DNA of 64,000 nucleotides from Pseudarthrobacter oxydans (GTDB taxonomy: Bacteria > Actinomycetota > Actinomycetes > Actinomycetales > Micrococcaceae). Under the pieces are notes generated by a model, which saw only the letters and a program-made list of their open reading frames with translations, was not told the origin of the DNA and made no database searches. Shown one piece after another: positions 52,413-61,924 of this stretch (position 1 is its first letter; each line of letters starts with the position of its first letter). The stretch is taken from NCBI RefSeq assembly GCF_030812335.1, contig NZ_JAUSSN010000007.1, forward strand, positions 209,917 to 273,916, read 5' to 3'. The translations under genes were made by a program, and so were the position numbers.

Positions 52413-54251
52413 TTACTTCGACACTGCCGCGGACGGCTTGGCCGCCGCCGGGGCTGCCTTGGCTGTATCCGCCGCGCCTGCCCCTGCCTGGGCGGATTCT
52501 GCCTGGGCTGTATCCGCCTGGGCGGTATCTGACTGGACGGCGGTGCTGCCGTTGCGCTTCTGGTGCTCCAGGGCGGCCTTCACCAGTCCGGAGAACAGGG
52601 CGTGCGGGCGGGTCGGGCGTGAGCTGAGCTCCGGGTGCGCCTGCGTGGCCACATAGTACGGGTGGACTTCGCGGGGAAGCTCCACGTACTCCACGAGCTT
52701 GCCGTCGGGCGACGTTCCGGAGAACACCAGTCCCTGGGCGGCGATCTGCTCGCGGTACTTGTTGTTGACCTCGTAGCGGTGGCGGTGCCGTTCGCTGACC
52801 TTGGTGGTGCCGTAGGTCTCGGCGACCACGGACCCCTCGTCGAGCTTGGCCTCGTACAGGCCCAGGCGCATGGTGCCGCCCAGGTCGCCCTTGCCGTCGA
52901 CGATGTCCAGCTGCTCTTCCATCGTGGCAATCACCGGGTACTTCGAATCCGGCTCGAACTCGGACGAGGACGCGCCCTCGAGGCCGACCACGTTGCGGGC
53001 GTACTCGATCACCATGCACTGCAGGCCCAGGCAGAGGCCCAGGACCGGGAGCTTGCTCTCGCGGGCGTACTTCAGCGCGCCGAGCTTGCCTTCGAGTCCG
53101 CGGATGCCGAAGCCGCCGGGGACGCAGATCGCGTCGACGCCCTCCAGGGACTTGACCGCACCCTCATGGGTTTCGCATTCGTCCGAGGGGACCCAGCGGA
53201 TCTTGACCTTGGTGTCGTTGGCGAAGCCGCCGGCGCGCAGGGCCTCGGTCACGGACAGGTAGGCGTCCGGCAGGTCGATGTACTTGCCGACCAGGGCGAT
53301 TTCAACCTCGTGCTTGGGGTTGTGGACCGCGTCGAGGAGCCGGTCCCAGCTGGTCCAGTCCACGTCCTTGAAGGGAAGGTCGAGCGCGCGGACGATGTAG
53401 GAATCCAGGCCCTGGGAGTGCAGGGTCTTCGGGATGTCGTAGATGCTCGGGGCATCCGGGCAGCCGATCACGGCGTCGATGTCGACGTCGCACATGCGGC
53501 CGATCTTGTCGCGCATGGGCTGCGGGACTTCGCGGTCCGAACGGATCACGATCGCCTCGGGCTGGATGCCGATCGAGCGCAGCGCGGCAACGGAGTGCTG
53601 CGTGGGCTTGGTTTTCAGTTCCTGCGACGGGCCGATGTAGGGCACGAGGGAGACGTGCAGGAAGAACACATTGCCGCGGCCGATGTCCTGGCGGACCTGG
53701 CGGGCGGATTCGAGGAACGGCTGCGACTCGATGTCGCCCACGGTGCCGCCGATTTCGGTGATGATCACGTCGGGGGCGTGCTTGCCCTCGGCGGGGAGCC
53801 GCATGCGACGCTTGATCTCGTCGGTGATGTGCGGGATGACCTGGACGGTGTCGCCGAGGTATTCGCCGCGGCGTTCCTTGGCGATAACCGTGGAGTAGAC
53901 CTGGCCGGTCGTGACGTTGGCCGAGCCCTCGAGGTTCTCATCGAGGAAGCGCTCGTAGTGGCCGATGTCGAGGTCCGTTTCGGCGCCGTCGTCAGTCACG
54001 AAGACTTCGCCGTGCTGGAAGGGGTTCATCGTGCCCGGATCCACGTTCAGATAGGGATCGAGCTTTTGCATTGTTACAGACAAGCCGCGTGCCCGCAGGA
54101 GGTGACCGAGGCTCGAAGCCGTCAGTCCCTTACCGAGCGAGGACGCCACACCACCGGTGACGAAGATGTGTTTGGTCGTCTTGGACGAGCCCGGAAACCG
54201 GGAATTTACACGGGAATTTGATCGCTGCACCACGGGGTTCGAGCCTATCAT
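52413..54251 (-). CDS. pyrG: CTP synthase
   Basis: CTP synthase aminates UTP using glutamine. The synthetase domain starts at [20 protein letters not shown]. The glutamine amidotransferase domain has the nucleophile in [16 protein letters not shown] and the His-Glu pair in [10 protein letters not shown]. The 612-residue length exceeds the usual 550 because of a C-terminal Ala/Gln/Thr tail of about 45 residues with repeats of AQADTAQAE type. ATG 54251 (MIGSNPVV) gives a short N-terminal extension. Confidence 0.95.
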   Translation of the reverse strand: MIGSNPVVQRSNSRVNSRFPGSSKTTKHIFVTGGVASSLGKGLTASSLGHLLRARGLSVTMQKLDPYLNVDPGTMNPFQHGEVFVTDDGAETDLDIGHYERFLDENLEGSANVTTGQVYSTVIAKERRGEYLGDTVQVIPHITDEIKRRMRLPAEGKHAPDVIITEIGGTVGDIESQPFLESARQVRQDIGRGNVFFLHVSLVPYIGPSQELKTKPTQHSVAALRSIGIQPEAIVIRSDREVPQPMRDKIGRMCDVDIDAVIGCPDAPSIYDIPKTLHSQGLDSYIVRALDLPFKDVDWTSWDRLLDAVHNPKHEVEIALVGKYIDLPDAYLSVTEALRAGGFANDTKVKIRWVPSDECETHEGAVKSLEGVDAICVPGGFGIRGLEGKLGALKYARESKLPVLGLCLGLQCMVIEYARNVVGLEGASSSEFEPDSKYPVIATMEEQLDIVDGKGDLGGTMRLGLYEAKLDEGSVVAETYGTTKVSERHRHRYEVNNKYREQIAAQGLVFSGTSPDGKLVEYVELPREVHPYYVATQAHPELSSRPTRPHALFSGLVKAALEHQKRNGSTAVQSDTAQADTAQAESAQAGAGAADTAKAAPAAAKPSAAVSK

Positions 54252-54330
54252 CAATTCAGCCTCCAGGGGTCTGTTCGCGGCAAGCCGCTGTGGTTGTCCT
54301 CCCGGTGCCGGGGCGCCGCACGGGGGGTGG

Positions 54331-56070
54331 TCAGGCCTGCTGCGGCAGGAGCCGGGCGTCGTCGAGCAGCTCCTGGGCATGGGCCTGGGCGGATTCGGAG
54401 TCCTCCTGGCCGGCGAGCATGCGGGCCAGTTCCCGGACGCGTTCGGCCTCGTCGAGGAGCCGGACGTCACTGGAGGTGAAGCCGGTGGCGGTGGCACCGT
54501 CAGCGCCGCGCACGGAGGTCTTGGTGACCCGGATGTGCTGGTCGGCGAATGCAGCCACCTGCGGCAGGTGGGTCACCACGAGCACCTGGACGTGCCGGGC
54601 CAGCATCGCCAGCCGCCGTCCGATCTCGACGGCGGCGCGGCCGCCCACGCCGGCGTCAACCTCGTCGAAGACGAAGGTGGGGACCGGGTCGACGGCGGCC
54701 AGCACCACTTCGATGGCGAGCATCACGCGGGACAGTTCACCGCCGGAGGCGCCCTTGCCCAGCGGGCGGGCGGGGGCGCCGGAGTGCGGCTGGAGCAGGA
54801 AGGAGATCTCGTCCGCGCCGTGCGGTCCCGGTTTCCCGCCGGATTCGACGGTGATGACCAGGGTGGCATCGGCCATCGCCAGGGCCTTGAGTTCCGCGCT
54901 GACGCGGGCGGAGAGGTCCTTGGCGGCCTTTTTGCGGAGCTTGCTGATACCGGCGGCCTGCCGGGCCAGCTCGGCCCCGGCGCGGGCCACTTCGGCCTCC
55001 AGCGCCTCGATCCGGGTGGAGTCGTCCTGCAGCTCCAGGAACCGCGCCCGGGACTGCTCGGCCCACACCAGCACCTCGTCGATGCTCGGGGCGTACTTGC
55101 GCACCAGCTTCGCCAGGGCCCCCCGGCGGTCCTCGATCTCGGCAAGCCGTTCCGGACCCTCGGTGTCGAGGGCGGACTGGTAGCTGGCGAGTTCGGTGGC
55201 GATGTCGTTGAGCAGGAAACCGACCTCAGCAAGCCGGGCGGCCGCGGAGCCGAGTTCCTCGTCGTGTTCGGCGACGTGCTCCAGGGTGCGTTTGGCGGCA
55301 TCGACCAGGGCGGTGGCGTCGTTGCCGTCCCCGAAGTCCTCGGCGATGAGTGCCTGGTGTGCCGTGGTGGCCGCGATCCGGAGTTCCTCGACGTTGGCGA
55401 GCTTGACTGCCTCCGCCTTGAGCGATTCGTCCTCTCCCGGCTGCGGGTCGACGGCGTCGATCTCGGCCAGGGCCACCTCGAGGGATTCGGCCTCGCGGAG
55501 GCGTTCCCGGGCGGCGCTGCGGAGCTCGTCCAGCTCGGCCTGGCTGGACTTCCAGTGGGCGTACAGCTCCTGGTAGCTGCCGAGCGCTGCGGCGAGGCTC
55601 TCCCCCGCGAATTTGTCGAGGGCCTCGCGCTGCGCGACCGGGCTCTTGAGCCGGATCTGCCCGGACTGGCCGTGGACCACCACGAGGGTTTCCCCGATCT
55701 CCCCGAGCACCCCCACCGGGGCGGCGCGGCCGCCGAGGTAGGCGCGGCTGCGGCCGTCCGCGCCCACGCTGCGGGCGAGCAGCAGCTCCGCGCCGCCGTC
55801 GAACTCCTCGACCTCGGCCCCGGCCTCCCGGGCGCGCGCCACGGCCGGGTGCCCGGCGTCGAGCTTCACCGTCGCCTCCGCGGAGGCGCTCTTCGCGCCG
55901 CTGCGCACGGCGCCGGCGTCGGAGCGTGCGCCGAGCAGCAGCCCGACGGCGGTCACCACCATGGTCTTGCCGGCACCGGTTTCACCGGTCACGACGCTCA
56001 GGCCCGGGCCGAGGGGCAGCGTGGCGTCGGTGATGACACCGAGGTCGCGGATTCTCAGTTCTTCAAGCAT
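54331..56070 (-). CDS. recN: DNA repair protein RecN
   Basis: RecN is an SMC-like ATPase of double-strand break repair. It has [20 protein letters not shown], Walker [21 protein letters not shown] at residues 30-50, a coiled-coil middle, and the C-terminal signature [19 protein letters not shown] with Walker [15 protein letters not shown]. Length 579 is normal. It starts 3 bp after the NAD kinase stop. Confidence 0.95.
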   Translation of the reverse strand: MLEELRIRDLGVITDATLPLGPGLSVVTGETGAGKTMVVTAVGLLLGARSDAGAVRSGAKSASAEATVKLDAGHPAVARAREAGAEVEEFDGGAELLLARSVGADGRSRAYLGGRAAPVGVLGEIGETLVVVHGQSGQIRLKSPVAQREALDKFAGESLAAALGSYQELYAHWKSSQAELDELRSAARERLREAESLEVALAEIDAVDPQPGEDESLKAEAVKLANVEELRIAATTAHQALIAEDFGDGNDATALVDAAKRTLEHVAEHDEELGSAAARLAEVGFLLNDIATELASYQSALDTEGPERLAEIEDRRGALAKLVRKYAPSIDEVLVWAEQSRARFLELQDDSTRIEALEAEVARAGAELARQAAGISKLRKKAAKDLSARVSAELKALAMADATLVITVESGGKPGPHGADEISFLLQPHSGAPARPLGKGASGGELSRVMLAIEVVLAAVDPVPTFVFDEVDAGVGGRAAVEIGRRLAMLARHVQVLVVTHLPQVAAFADQHIRVTKTSVRGADGATATGFTSSDVRLLDEAERVRELARMLAGQEDSESAQAHAQELLDDARLLPQQA

Positions 56071-56073
56071 GCT

Positions 56074-57114
56074 TCACTTCGCAGTCGATGGATCAGGAGT
56101 CTCGTCCGGCCCTGCGTGCGGCGGGCCTGCCTGCGGCGGCGTCGGAAGCGGGGGCATCGGCCGGGGCGTGCGGATCACCGGCACCGGACCGGTATGGACC
56201 GTGGCGGCTTGCGGCATCGGTCCCCGCCAGCCCTGGATGGGCAGTTCGAATTTGCGGACCAGGCGGCCGGAGAAGGGCGTCTGGTGGGTGCGGGCGAGCC
56301 GGACGGGCGTGGCGGAGCGGGTCACTTCCACGCGCGCGCCGGGCGGGAGGTCCACGGAGCGCCGGCCGTCGCACCAGAGCACACCCTGGGCGTCGGTGCG
56401 GTTCAGGATTTCGACGGCGAGCCGGGACCGGGGTGAGACCACCAGCGGCTTGGCGAAGAGCGCGTGGGCGCTGATCGGCACAATCAGCAGCGCCTCGACC
56501 TCGGGCCACACCACCGGGCCGCCGGCGGAGAAGGCGTAGGCGGTGGAGCCCGTGGGGGTGGCCAGGACCACGCCGTCGCAGCCGAAGGAGGTCAGCGGGC
56601 GTTCGTCGACCTCGGTGACCACCTCGAGCATCCGTTCCCGGTTGCCTTTTTCGATCGCGGCCTCGTTGAGGGCCCACGTGTGCCAGATTTTCTGCCCGCG
56701 GACCCAGACCTGGACGTCGATGGTCATCCGCTCTTCCACGGTGTACTGGCGGCTCGCGACCCATTCGACGGTCTGGGCCAGGTCCGCCCGTTCGCTCTCG
56801 GCCAGGAAACCCACGTGGCCGAGGTTTACGCCGAGCAGCGGCACGTCGACCTCGCGCACCAGTTCCGCCGCGCGGAGGATGGTCCCGTCGCCGCCGAGCA
56901 CCATCACGAGCTCGACGTCGGGCAGCATCACGTGGTCATGGAGGATCTCGACGGGCTGGTCGAGGCGGCCGAAGAAGCGGACCATGTCGCCGAGCTCGGA
57001 TTTGAGCATCACGGGAATGATGCCGAAGTCGTGGAGCTGGGCGCACGCTTCCCAGGCAGCCTTGAGGGACTCCTCACGGCCTGTGTGGGCAAGGATGAGG
57101 ACACGCCTGCTCAT
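56074..57114 (-). CDS. nadK: NAD kinase
   Basis: NAD kinase makes NADP. It contains VMVLGGDGTILRAAELV (the GGDG motif), LLGVNLGHVGFLAE, and FGCDGVVLATPTGSTAYAFS with the conserved Asp and TPTGSTAY loop. ATG 57114 (MSRRVLILA) is the family start; the frame is open to 57174. The last 60 residues are a Pro-rich tail not found in all homologues. It lies between tlyA and recN as in other Actinobacteria. Confidence 0.94.
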   Translation of the reverse strand: MSRRVLILAHTGREESLKAAWEACAQLHDFGIIPVMLKSELGDMVRFFGRLDQPVEILHDHVMLPDVELVMVLGGDGTILRAAELVREVDVPLLGVNLGHVGFLAESERADLAQTVEWVASRQYTVEERMTIDVQVWVRGQKIWHTWALNEAAIEKGNRERMLEVVTEVDERPLTSFGCDGVVLATPTGSTAYAFSAGGPVVWPEVEALLIVPISAHALFAKPLVVSPRSRLAVEILNRTDAQGVLWCDGRRSVDLPPGARVEVTRSATPVRLARTHQTPFSGRLVRKFELPIQGWRGPMPQAATVHTGPVPVIRTPRPMPPLPTPPQAGPPHAGPDETPDPSTAK

Positions 57115-57136
57115 CGGGTTCCGCCTTCTGGTGCTT

Positions 57137-57949
57137 CTAGTACTTGGGCCAGATTGTTCCGAGTAACGCAGCAACGGCTGCGTCCCGCTCTTCGATCTTA
57201 GGCAGGTCTGTTCGAATCCCGCGCTTTATCCACAGGAAGTACTCGACGTTTCCGTCCTGGCCGGGCAGCGGGCTGCTCGCGAGGCCCTTCAGTTCCAGCC
57301 CGGTGTCCATGGCCTCCGCCGCGACTTTGGCCACGGCGAGGCGGCGCTCCCGCTCCGAGGTGACGACGCCGGTGCGGCCCAGCCGGTCCTTGCCGATCTC
57401 GAACTGCGGTTTGACCATCAAGACGAGGTCGCCGCCCGGTTCGGTGCACACCGCCAGGGGTGCCAGCACGAGGGTGAGGGAGATGAAGGACAGGTCCGCC
57501 ACCGTCAGCGCCACCGGTCCGCCGATCTCCTCAGGGGTCATGTAGCGGACGTTGAGGCCTTCGTGGACGGAAACGCGCGGGTCATGCCGGATCACGGGGA
57601 CCAGTTGGTCGTGACCGACGTCGACGGCCACGACGTGGGCCGCACCGCGGCGCAGCAGCACCTCGGTGAATCCGCCGGTGGAGGCCCCGGCGTCCAGGCA
57701 CCGCTTGCCCTCGACCTCGACGGCGGGAAACGCGTCCAGCGCGCCGGCCAGCTTGTGCCCGGCACGGCTGACGTAGTTGTCCTCCTCGGCGGCTGCGACG
57801 TCGAGGGCCGTGTCGTCCTGGACCTGAAGCGAGGCCTTGGCCAGCACTTCACCGTCGGAGCTGACCTTGCCTTCGGCAATGAGCCGGGCGGCATGGGTGC
57901 GGGACCTCGCCAGTCCGCGGCTGACGAGGGCCTGGTCAAGCCTGCTCAT
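57137..57949 (-). CDS. tlyA: TlyA-family rRNA 2'-O-methyltransferase
   Basis: TlyA methylates ribose 2'-OH groups in 16S and 23S rRNA and affects capreomycin sensitivity in mycobacteria. The N-terminus is an S4 RNA-binding domain (MSRLDQALVSRGLARSRTHA). The FtsJ-like methyltransferase follows with CLDAGASTGGFTEVLLRRGA as the SAM motif and FISLTLVLAPLA. ATG 57949 is the family start. It overlaps the small gene upstream by 14 bp. Confidence 0.92.
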   Translation of the reverse strand: MSRLDQALVSRGLARSRTHAARLIAEGKVSSDGEVLAKASLQVQDDTALDVAAAEEDNYVSRAGHKLAGALDAFPAVEVEGKRCLDAGASTGGFTEVLLRRGAAHVVAVDVGHDQLVPVIRHDPRVSVHEGLNVRYMTPEEIGGPVALTVADLSFISLTLVLAPLAVCTEPGGDLVLMVKPQFEIGKDRLGRTGVVTSERERRLAVAKVAAEAMDTGLELKGLASSPLPGQDGNVEYFLWIKRGIRTDLPKIEERDAAVAALLGTIWPKY

Positions 57950-58259
57950 TCGTGGCATCCCCTGGTGACGTGGTCGGTCCGGCCGCGGCCGGGCCTTTGG
58001 TTGGCGGTGCTGCGATGGACTCGTTGAGGGCCGCGAGCAGTTCATCATGCAGGAGGGCATAGACCTCCTCGTGGCGGGCCACGGGGAGGTCCGGCAGGTC
58101 ACCGAGACGACGAAGCAGTGCGCTGACGGCGGGGTCCCGAGACGGATCATCCCCCGCGGCAGTGTCGGCATCGCCGGGCACCGCCGGAAGCGCCGGCCAG
58201 GTGACCTGGGCGTCTTCCCCTGCGGGGTCCGTCCCGGTGGTGTGGTTGGGCTCGGTCAT
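57936..58259 (-). CDS. Small hypothetical protein conserved in the tlyA cluster
   Basis: A 107-residue protein with a disordered N-terminus and a short helical core (VSALLRRLGDLPDLPVARHE, EVYALLHDELLAALNES). The equivalent position in mycobacteria also holds a tiny gene of unknown function. It overlaps tlyA and is co-transcribed. Confidence 0.75.
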   Translation of the reverse strand: MTEPNHTTGTDPAGEDAQVTWPALPAVPGDADTAAGDDPSRDPAVSALLRRLGDLPDLPVARHEEVYALLHDELLAALNESIAAPPTKGPAAAGPTTSPGDATNEQA

Positions 58260-58269
58260 GGTCCCCAGT

Positions 58270-59259
58270 CTAGTGATCCAGCCATTCGAGGACCGGCGCC
58301 AGGGCCGTAATGGTCTCGGGATTGGCGGTCCACCAGGCCGAGCACGCGGCCCGCCAGGCGTCGAGGTCGGCGGGATCGCCGCTGACCCGGACGGTCTGCC
58401 CGTGCACCACGGCGGTGGCCGCGCCGCAGCGGTGCTGCCCGGCGTCGGACTCAATGGCCGGGTAGGGACGGTACAGGTCCGTGAGGTCGTTGATGAGGTA
58501 GCCGGGCCGTTCCAGCGTGCGGGCGGCGAGGATCGTTTCGCGTGTGTCTACGCCGGTCAGCACCGCAACCGTGGCGAAGCCGGCCCTGTTCCCGCCGAGG
58601 ATGTCGGTGTCCAGGCGGTCGCCGACGACCAGTGGCCGGTCTGCGGCCAGGCGTTTCGCGGCGGCGTGGAACAGCGGCGCTTCCGGTTTCCCGGCAACCA
58701 GGGGCCGCTGCCCGGTGGCAGCGGCCACGGCCCCGACCAGCGTCCCGTTGCCCGGTGCCATGCCCCGGGCCTGGGGAATGGACATGTCCGTGTTCGTGGC
58801 CACCCACAGGGCGCCGCCGGCAATGACGTAGGCGGCTTCCGCGAGGTCCTTCCACCCGAGGTCCGGATGGAACCCCTGCACGACGGCGACGGGCTGCTCC
58901 GCTTCACTGCGGACCGGCACCAGTCCGACGAGTGCGATCTCCTGGGCCAGCGAGTCCCCGCCGGTGACCAGCACCCGGGCACCGGCCGGCAGCAGCGAGG
59001 CGAGCAGCTCGCCCGCGGCCTGCGAGGAGCTGACCACCTGGTGGTCTTCTGCCGGGGCACCCAGATCGCGCAGGTGCTGTGCCACCTGCGCCGGCGTCCG
59101 GGAGGCGTTGTTCGTGACGTAGCCAAGGCCGACGCCGATCCCCGCCAGCCGGCGCAGGGACTCAACGGCGCCCGGGATGGCGTGCGGCCCGGCGTAGACG
59201 ACGCCGTCGAGGTCGGCGAGCAGGGCGTCGAAAGCGGAGATCAGCTCCGGTGCGGCCAT
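58270..59259 (-). CDS. HAD-superfamily hydrolase, subfamily IIA (NagD-like)
   Basis: A 329-residue phosphatase-like protein. The nucleophile motif is ALLADLDGVVYAG, motif II-like Thr/Ser in LGYVTNNASRTPAQVAQHL, and motif III/IV in GKPEAPLFHAAAKRL and VVGDRLDTDILGGNRAGFAT. Members hydrolyse sugar or glycerol phosphates; the exact substrate is not known. It sits 6 bp downstream of the repeat-rich TPR gene. Confidence 0.9.
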   Translation of the reverse strand: MAAPELISAFDALLADLDGVVYAGPHAIPGAVESLRRLAGIGVGLGYVTNNASRTPAQVAQHLRDLGAPAEDHQVVSSSQAAGELLASLLPAGARVLVTGGDSLAQEIALVGLVPVRSEAEQPVAVVQGFHPDLGWKDLAEAAYVIAGGALWVATNTDMSIPQARGMAPGNGTLVGAVAAATGQRPLVAGKPEAPLFHAAAKRLAADRPLVVGDRLDTDILGGNRAGFATVAVLTGVDTRETILAARTLERPGYLINDLTDLYRPYPAIESDAGQHRCGAATAVVHGQTVRVSGDPADLDAWRAACSAWWTANPETITALAPVLEWLDH

Positions 59260-59265
59260 TCCGGA

Positions 59266-61143
59266 TCAGCCTTCGGTGCGTTCCGGCTCGTGCGAGCCGG
59301 CGTCGTGGGACTGGTCGTGTCCGGACTCGCCGGAATCGTCACCGGACTCGCCGTGTCCGGACTCGCCGGAATCGTCACCGGACTCGCCGTGTCCGGACTC
59401 GCCGGAATCGTCACCGGTGAGGACCTCGGAGCGGTCCAGGGCGTCTTTTTCCACGGAGTCGTCATCGGACTCGGCGTCGTCGGACTCCCAGAAGTCGGAT
59501 TCGGCATCGTCGGATCCCTCGTCGAGGGCGTTGGCTGCCGCCGCAGTTTCCGGCAGGCCGGCGACGGCCTCGGCGCTGGCCGCACGCGGCGACTCCTCTT
59601 CCGGGGCAGCCGCGGCGGACCGCTGGGCGGCCTGTTCGGCCAGGAGCCGGCGCTGCTGCTGTTCCTCGCGGGCTTCCTCTTCCTCGTCCCAGCCGAGATC
59701 GATGATGTCCGGGTCCTCGGAGACATCGAGGCCGAGGGCATTCTCGGCGACGGTGGCCTGGCGCTGCCACTTCTCCGCCTCCGCGGTGCGGCCGACCGCG
59801 GCCAGGGCTTCGCCGTAGGCGCGGAACAATCGCGGGCTGTAGGAGAACGCCCGGTTGATGTCCAGCTGGGCGATTTCCAGTTCGGAGACGGCAGCATCGA
59901 GCTGGCCCAGATCGGTGCGGGCACCGGCGGCCACAATGGCCAGTTCCGCCTTGCCGGGGGCGTCGAGGTCCTTGGCTTCCTCGGAGCGCGCCATTTCCAG
60001 GGCGCGGTCGGGCCGGCCGAGTCCACGTTCGCAGTCGGCCATGACGGGCAGGTGCATGTTGGAGCCGCTGATCCTCCGGTAGGTGCGGAACTCGCGCAGG
60101 GCTTCGCCGTAGTGGCCGGCGGCGTAGGCGGTCAGGCCCACGGCTTCGCGGACGGCCGCGAGGCGGCCTCCGCGCCGGCTGGCTGCCAGGGCGTGCTGGA
60201 AGGCCAGCTCCGGTTCGTCGTCGATGAGGCGGCCGGCCATCACGAGGTGGCGGGCCACCCACTCGGCGCTGTTTTCCTCGAGGGTCCTGATCTGGTGCTG
60301 CGTGGCGCGGTCCAGTTCCTTGCCCGTAACGTCGTCGTCGATCTGCGGTGAACGCTCGCGGTCGGGGCGGTTGGCGCTGCGGAGGTCCCGGGCATTGGGA
60401 ACGCGGACGGGGCGGTCTTCTGCCCGGTCGCGGCCGAACTGCCGGGGACCGGAGTCGCCGCGGTCAAAGCTGCGGGCGGGCCGGTCATCACGGTCAAAGC
60501 TACGGGCGGGCCGGTCATCACGGCTGCCAAAGGGCTTACGGTTGTCGCCGCCACTGTAGGGCTTGCGGTCGGCACTACCGCTGTACGGCGGCTTGCGGTC
60601 CCCGCCGCCGGCACCGAAGCTGCGGCGTTCGTCGCCGCCTTCACGCGGGGCACGATCACCATAGGGCTTGCGGTCACGGTCCCCGCCGCCGCTGTACGGC
60701 GGCTTCCGGTCGGCACCGCCGCCGAAGCTGCGGCGTTCGCTGCCGCCTTCACGCGGGGCACGATCACCATAGGGCTTGCGGTCACGGTCCCCGCCACCGC
60801 TGTACGGCGGCTTCCGGTCCCCGCCGCCGCCGAAGCTGCGGCGTTCGCCGCCGCCTTCACGCGGGGCACGATCACCATAGGGCTTGCGGTCACGGTCCCC
60901 GCCACCGCTGTACGGCGGCTTCCGGTCGCCTTCCCGCGCCGGGCGGTCTCCGAAAGGCTTTCGGTCGCGGTCACTGGAGGAAGGACGGTCCCCCTGGGCG
61001 CCCCGGTCATCCCGGGAACGGAACCCGCGAGGATCGCCGCCGGAGTTGTTGGTGCCGCGGAATCCACCGCCGCCTGAAGTGCGTCCGCCGCCAAAGTTGC
61101 CGCGGTCGTTGCCGCCACGATTACCGTCGTTATGCTCAGCCAT
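59266..61143 (-). CDS. TPR-like protein with Gly/Arg/Asp-rich repeat N-terminus and acidic repeat C-terminus
   Basis: A 625-residue protein. Residues 1-250 are a disordered stretch with three 36-residue repeats built on DRKPPYSGGGDRDRKPYGDR. The middle (about 270-480) is helical and TPR-like (AFQHALAASRRGGRLAAVRE, GHYGEALREFRTYRRISGSN, LDAAVSELEIAQLDINRAFS). The C-terminus is acidic, with a 12-residue unit around GDDSGESGHGES repeated three times. The equivalent in mycobacteria is a TPR protein in the same cluster; names such as primosomal protein used for it are unsupported. ATG 61143 follows AGGAGG. Confidence 0.82.
   Translation of the reverse strand: MAEHNDGNRGGNDRGNFGGGRTSGGGGFRGTNNSGGDPRGFRSRDDRGAQGDRPSSSDRDRKPFGDRPAREGDRKPPYSGGGDRDRKPYGDRAPREGGGERRSFGGGGDRKPPYSGGGDRDRKPYGDRAPREGGSERRSFGGGADRKPPYSGGGDRDRKPYGDRAPREGGDERRSFGAGGGDRKPPYSGSADRKPYSGGDNRKPFGSRDDRPARSFDRDDRPARSFDRGDSGPRQFGRDRAEDRPVRVPNARDLRSANRPDRERSPQIDDDVTGKELDRATQHQIRTLEENSAEWVARHLVMAGRLIDDEPELAFQHALAASRRGGRLAAVREAVGLTAYAAGHYGEALREFRTYRRISGSNMHLPVMADCERGLGRPDRALEMARSEEAKDLDAPGKAELAIVAAGARTDLGQLDAAVSELEIAQLDINRAFSYSPRLFRAYGEALAAVGRTAEAEKWQRQATVAENALGLDVSEDPDIIDLGWDEEEEAREEQQQRRLLAEQAAQRSAAAAPEEESPRAASAEAVAGLPETAAAANALDEGSDDAESDFWESDDAESDDDSVEKDALDRSEVLTGDDSGESGHGESGDDSGESGHGESGDDSGESGHDQSHDAGSHEPERTEG
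59317..59424. repeat. 36-bp tandem repeat encoding the acidic tail
   Basis: Units start at 59317, 59353 and 59389 and are almost identical. Each encodes 12 residues of GDDSGESGHGES type on the minus strand. Confidence 0.9.
60623..60946. repeat. 108-bp tandem repeat encoding the basic-acidic N-terminus
   Basis: Landmark CGGCGTTCG recurs at 60623, 60731 and 60839, exactly 108 bp apart, so each unit encodes 36 residues. A shorter half-unit follows on both sides. Confidence 0.88.
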
Positions 61144-61344
61144 GCTGGATTCCTCCTGTTATGAGCTGACCACTGGCGCAATCGCAGCCGCTCTATTCCG
61201 TGTTTCGTTCCTACGCAACCCGAAATCAAGCGCTTCGAAGTCCGTACATCTCATCCAATTCTAGGCGAGTCCCCTGCGCCCGGCTAACGGCAGGGGCTGT
61301 TTCGGCTGTCGCGGTGTCAAGCCTCACAGACACCTGGGGACTCC

Positions 61345-61518
61345 TTGGCGTCAACGGCGTTGCGGTCCGCGAGGGTGCCTTACCTAGTGCCCTACACCGC
61401 GGCGTCGATCAGTGTTCCGTACGTGCAGGACGAGGGTGAGCTGGACGATGGCGAGGAAGAACAGCGACAACAGCCCTCCCACGAGGACGAAGTCCAACAC
61501 CGCCGACCCGCATTCGTC
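61345..61518 (-). pseudogene. TadE-like pilus assembly gene remnant
   Basis: One frame reads GSAVLDFVLVGGLLSLFFLA and IVQLTLVLHVRNT, the transmembrane signature of TadE proteins. A small deletion shifts the frame to LIDAAV, where two stop codons interrupt before GTLADRNAVDA. The rest of the gene and the other tad genes are absent. A hydrophobic frame (GVFVAALLAVAVPALEGLF) upstream at about 61600-61660 may be another relic. The remainder of 61144-61924 holds no gene I can name. Confidence 0.7.
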
Positions 61519-61924
61519 AGTTTTGTCCCAGCCGGCGCCGGGCAGGCGCACGCGCTACTGCCCGACCTTGTCCCCTGGCCTGGTTGAACAGTCCTTCCAG
61601 GGCAGGGACGGCGACCGCGAGGAGTGCGGCGACGAAGACGCCGGACGTCGAGTGACTACGTCAAGTCGCCACCTACGCGCCCGAACCAGAGATCATGCAC
61701 GCGGCTCGCATCGCCCAACGTCACCACCAGCATCAATTACGTGATCGGTCTTTAGCGGTACCCAGCTAGACTTTCTCGCGGAATAGACTTTAGCGTCTAC
61801 CACAAATTTTAGTTTGACGCTTGTCAAATAGTCGGACTTACATTTCTGGCTTCGCCCATTGCCGTCCGCGAAGAAGTGTCCTATTCTTTCCATGATTTGT
61901 CGGAACTTTGCGAATTGGGGAAGC

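Noticed and set aside
59317..60946. CRISPR-like array
   Set aside because: The repeats are contiguous tandem coding units without unique spacers, and no cas genes are in the window.
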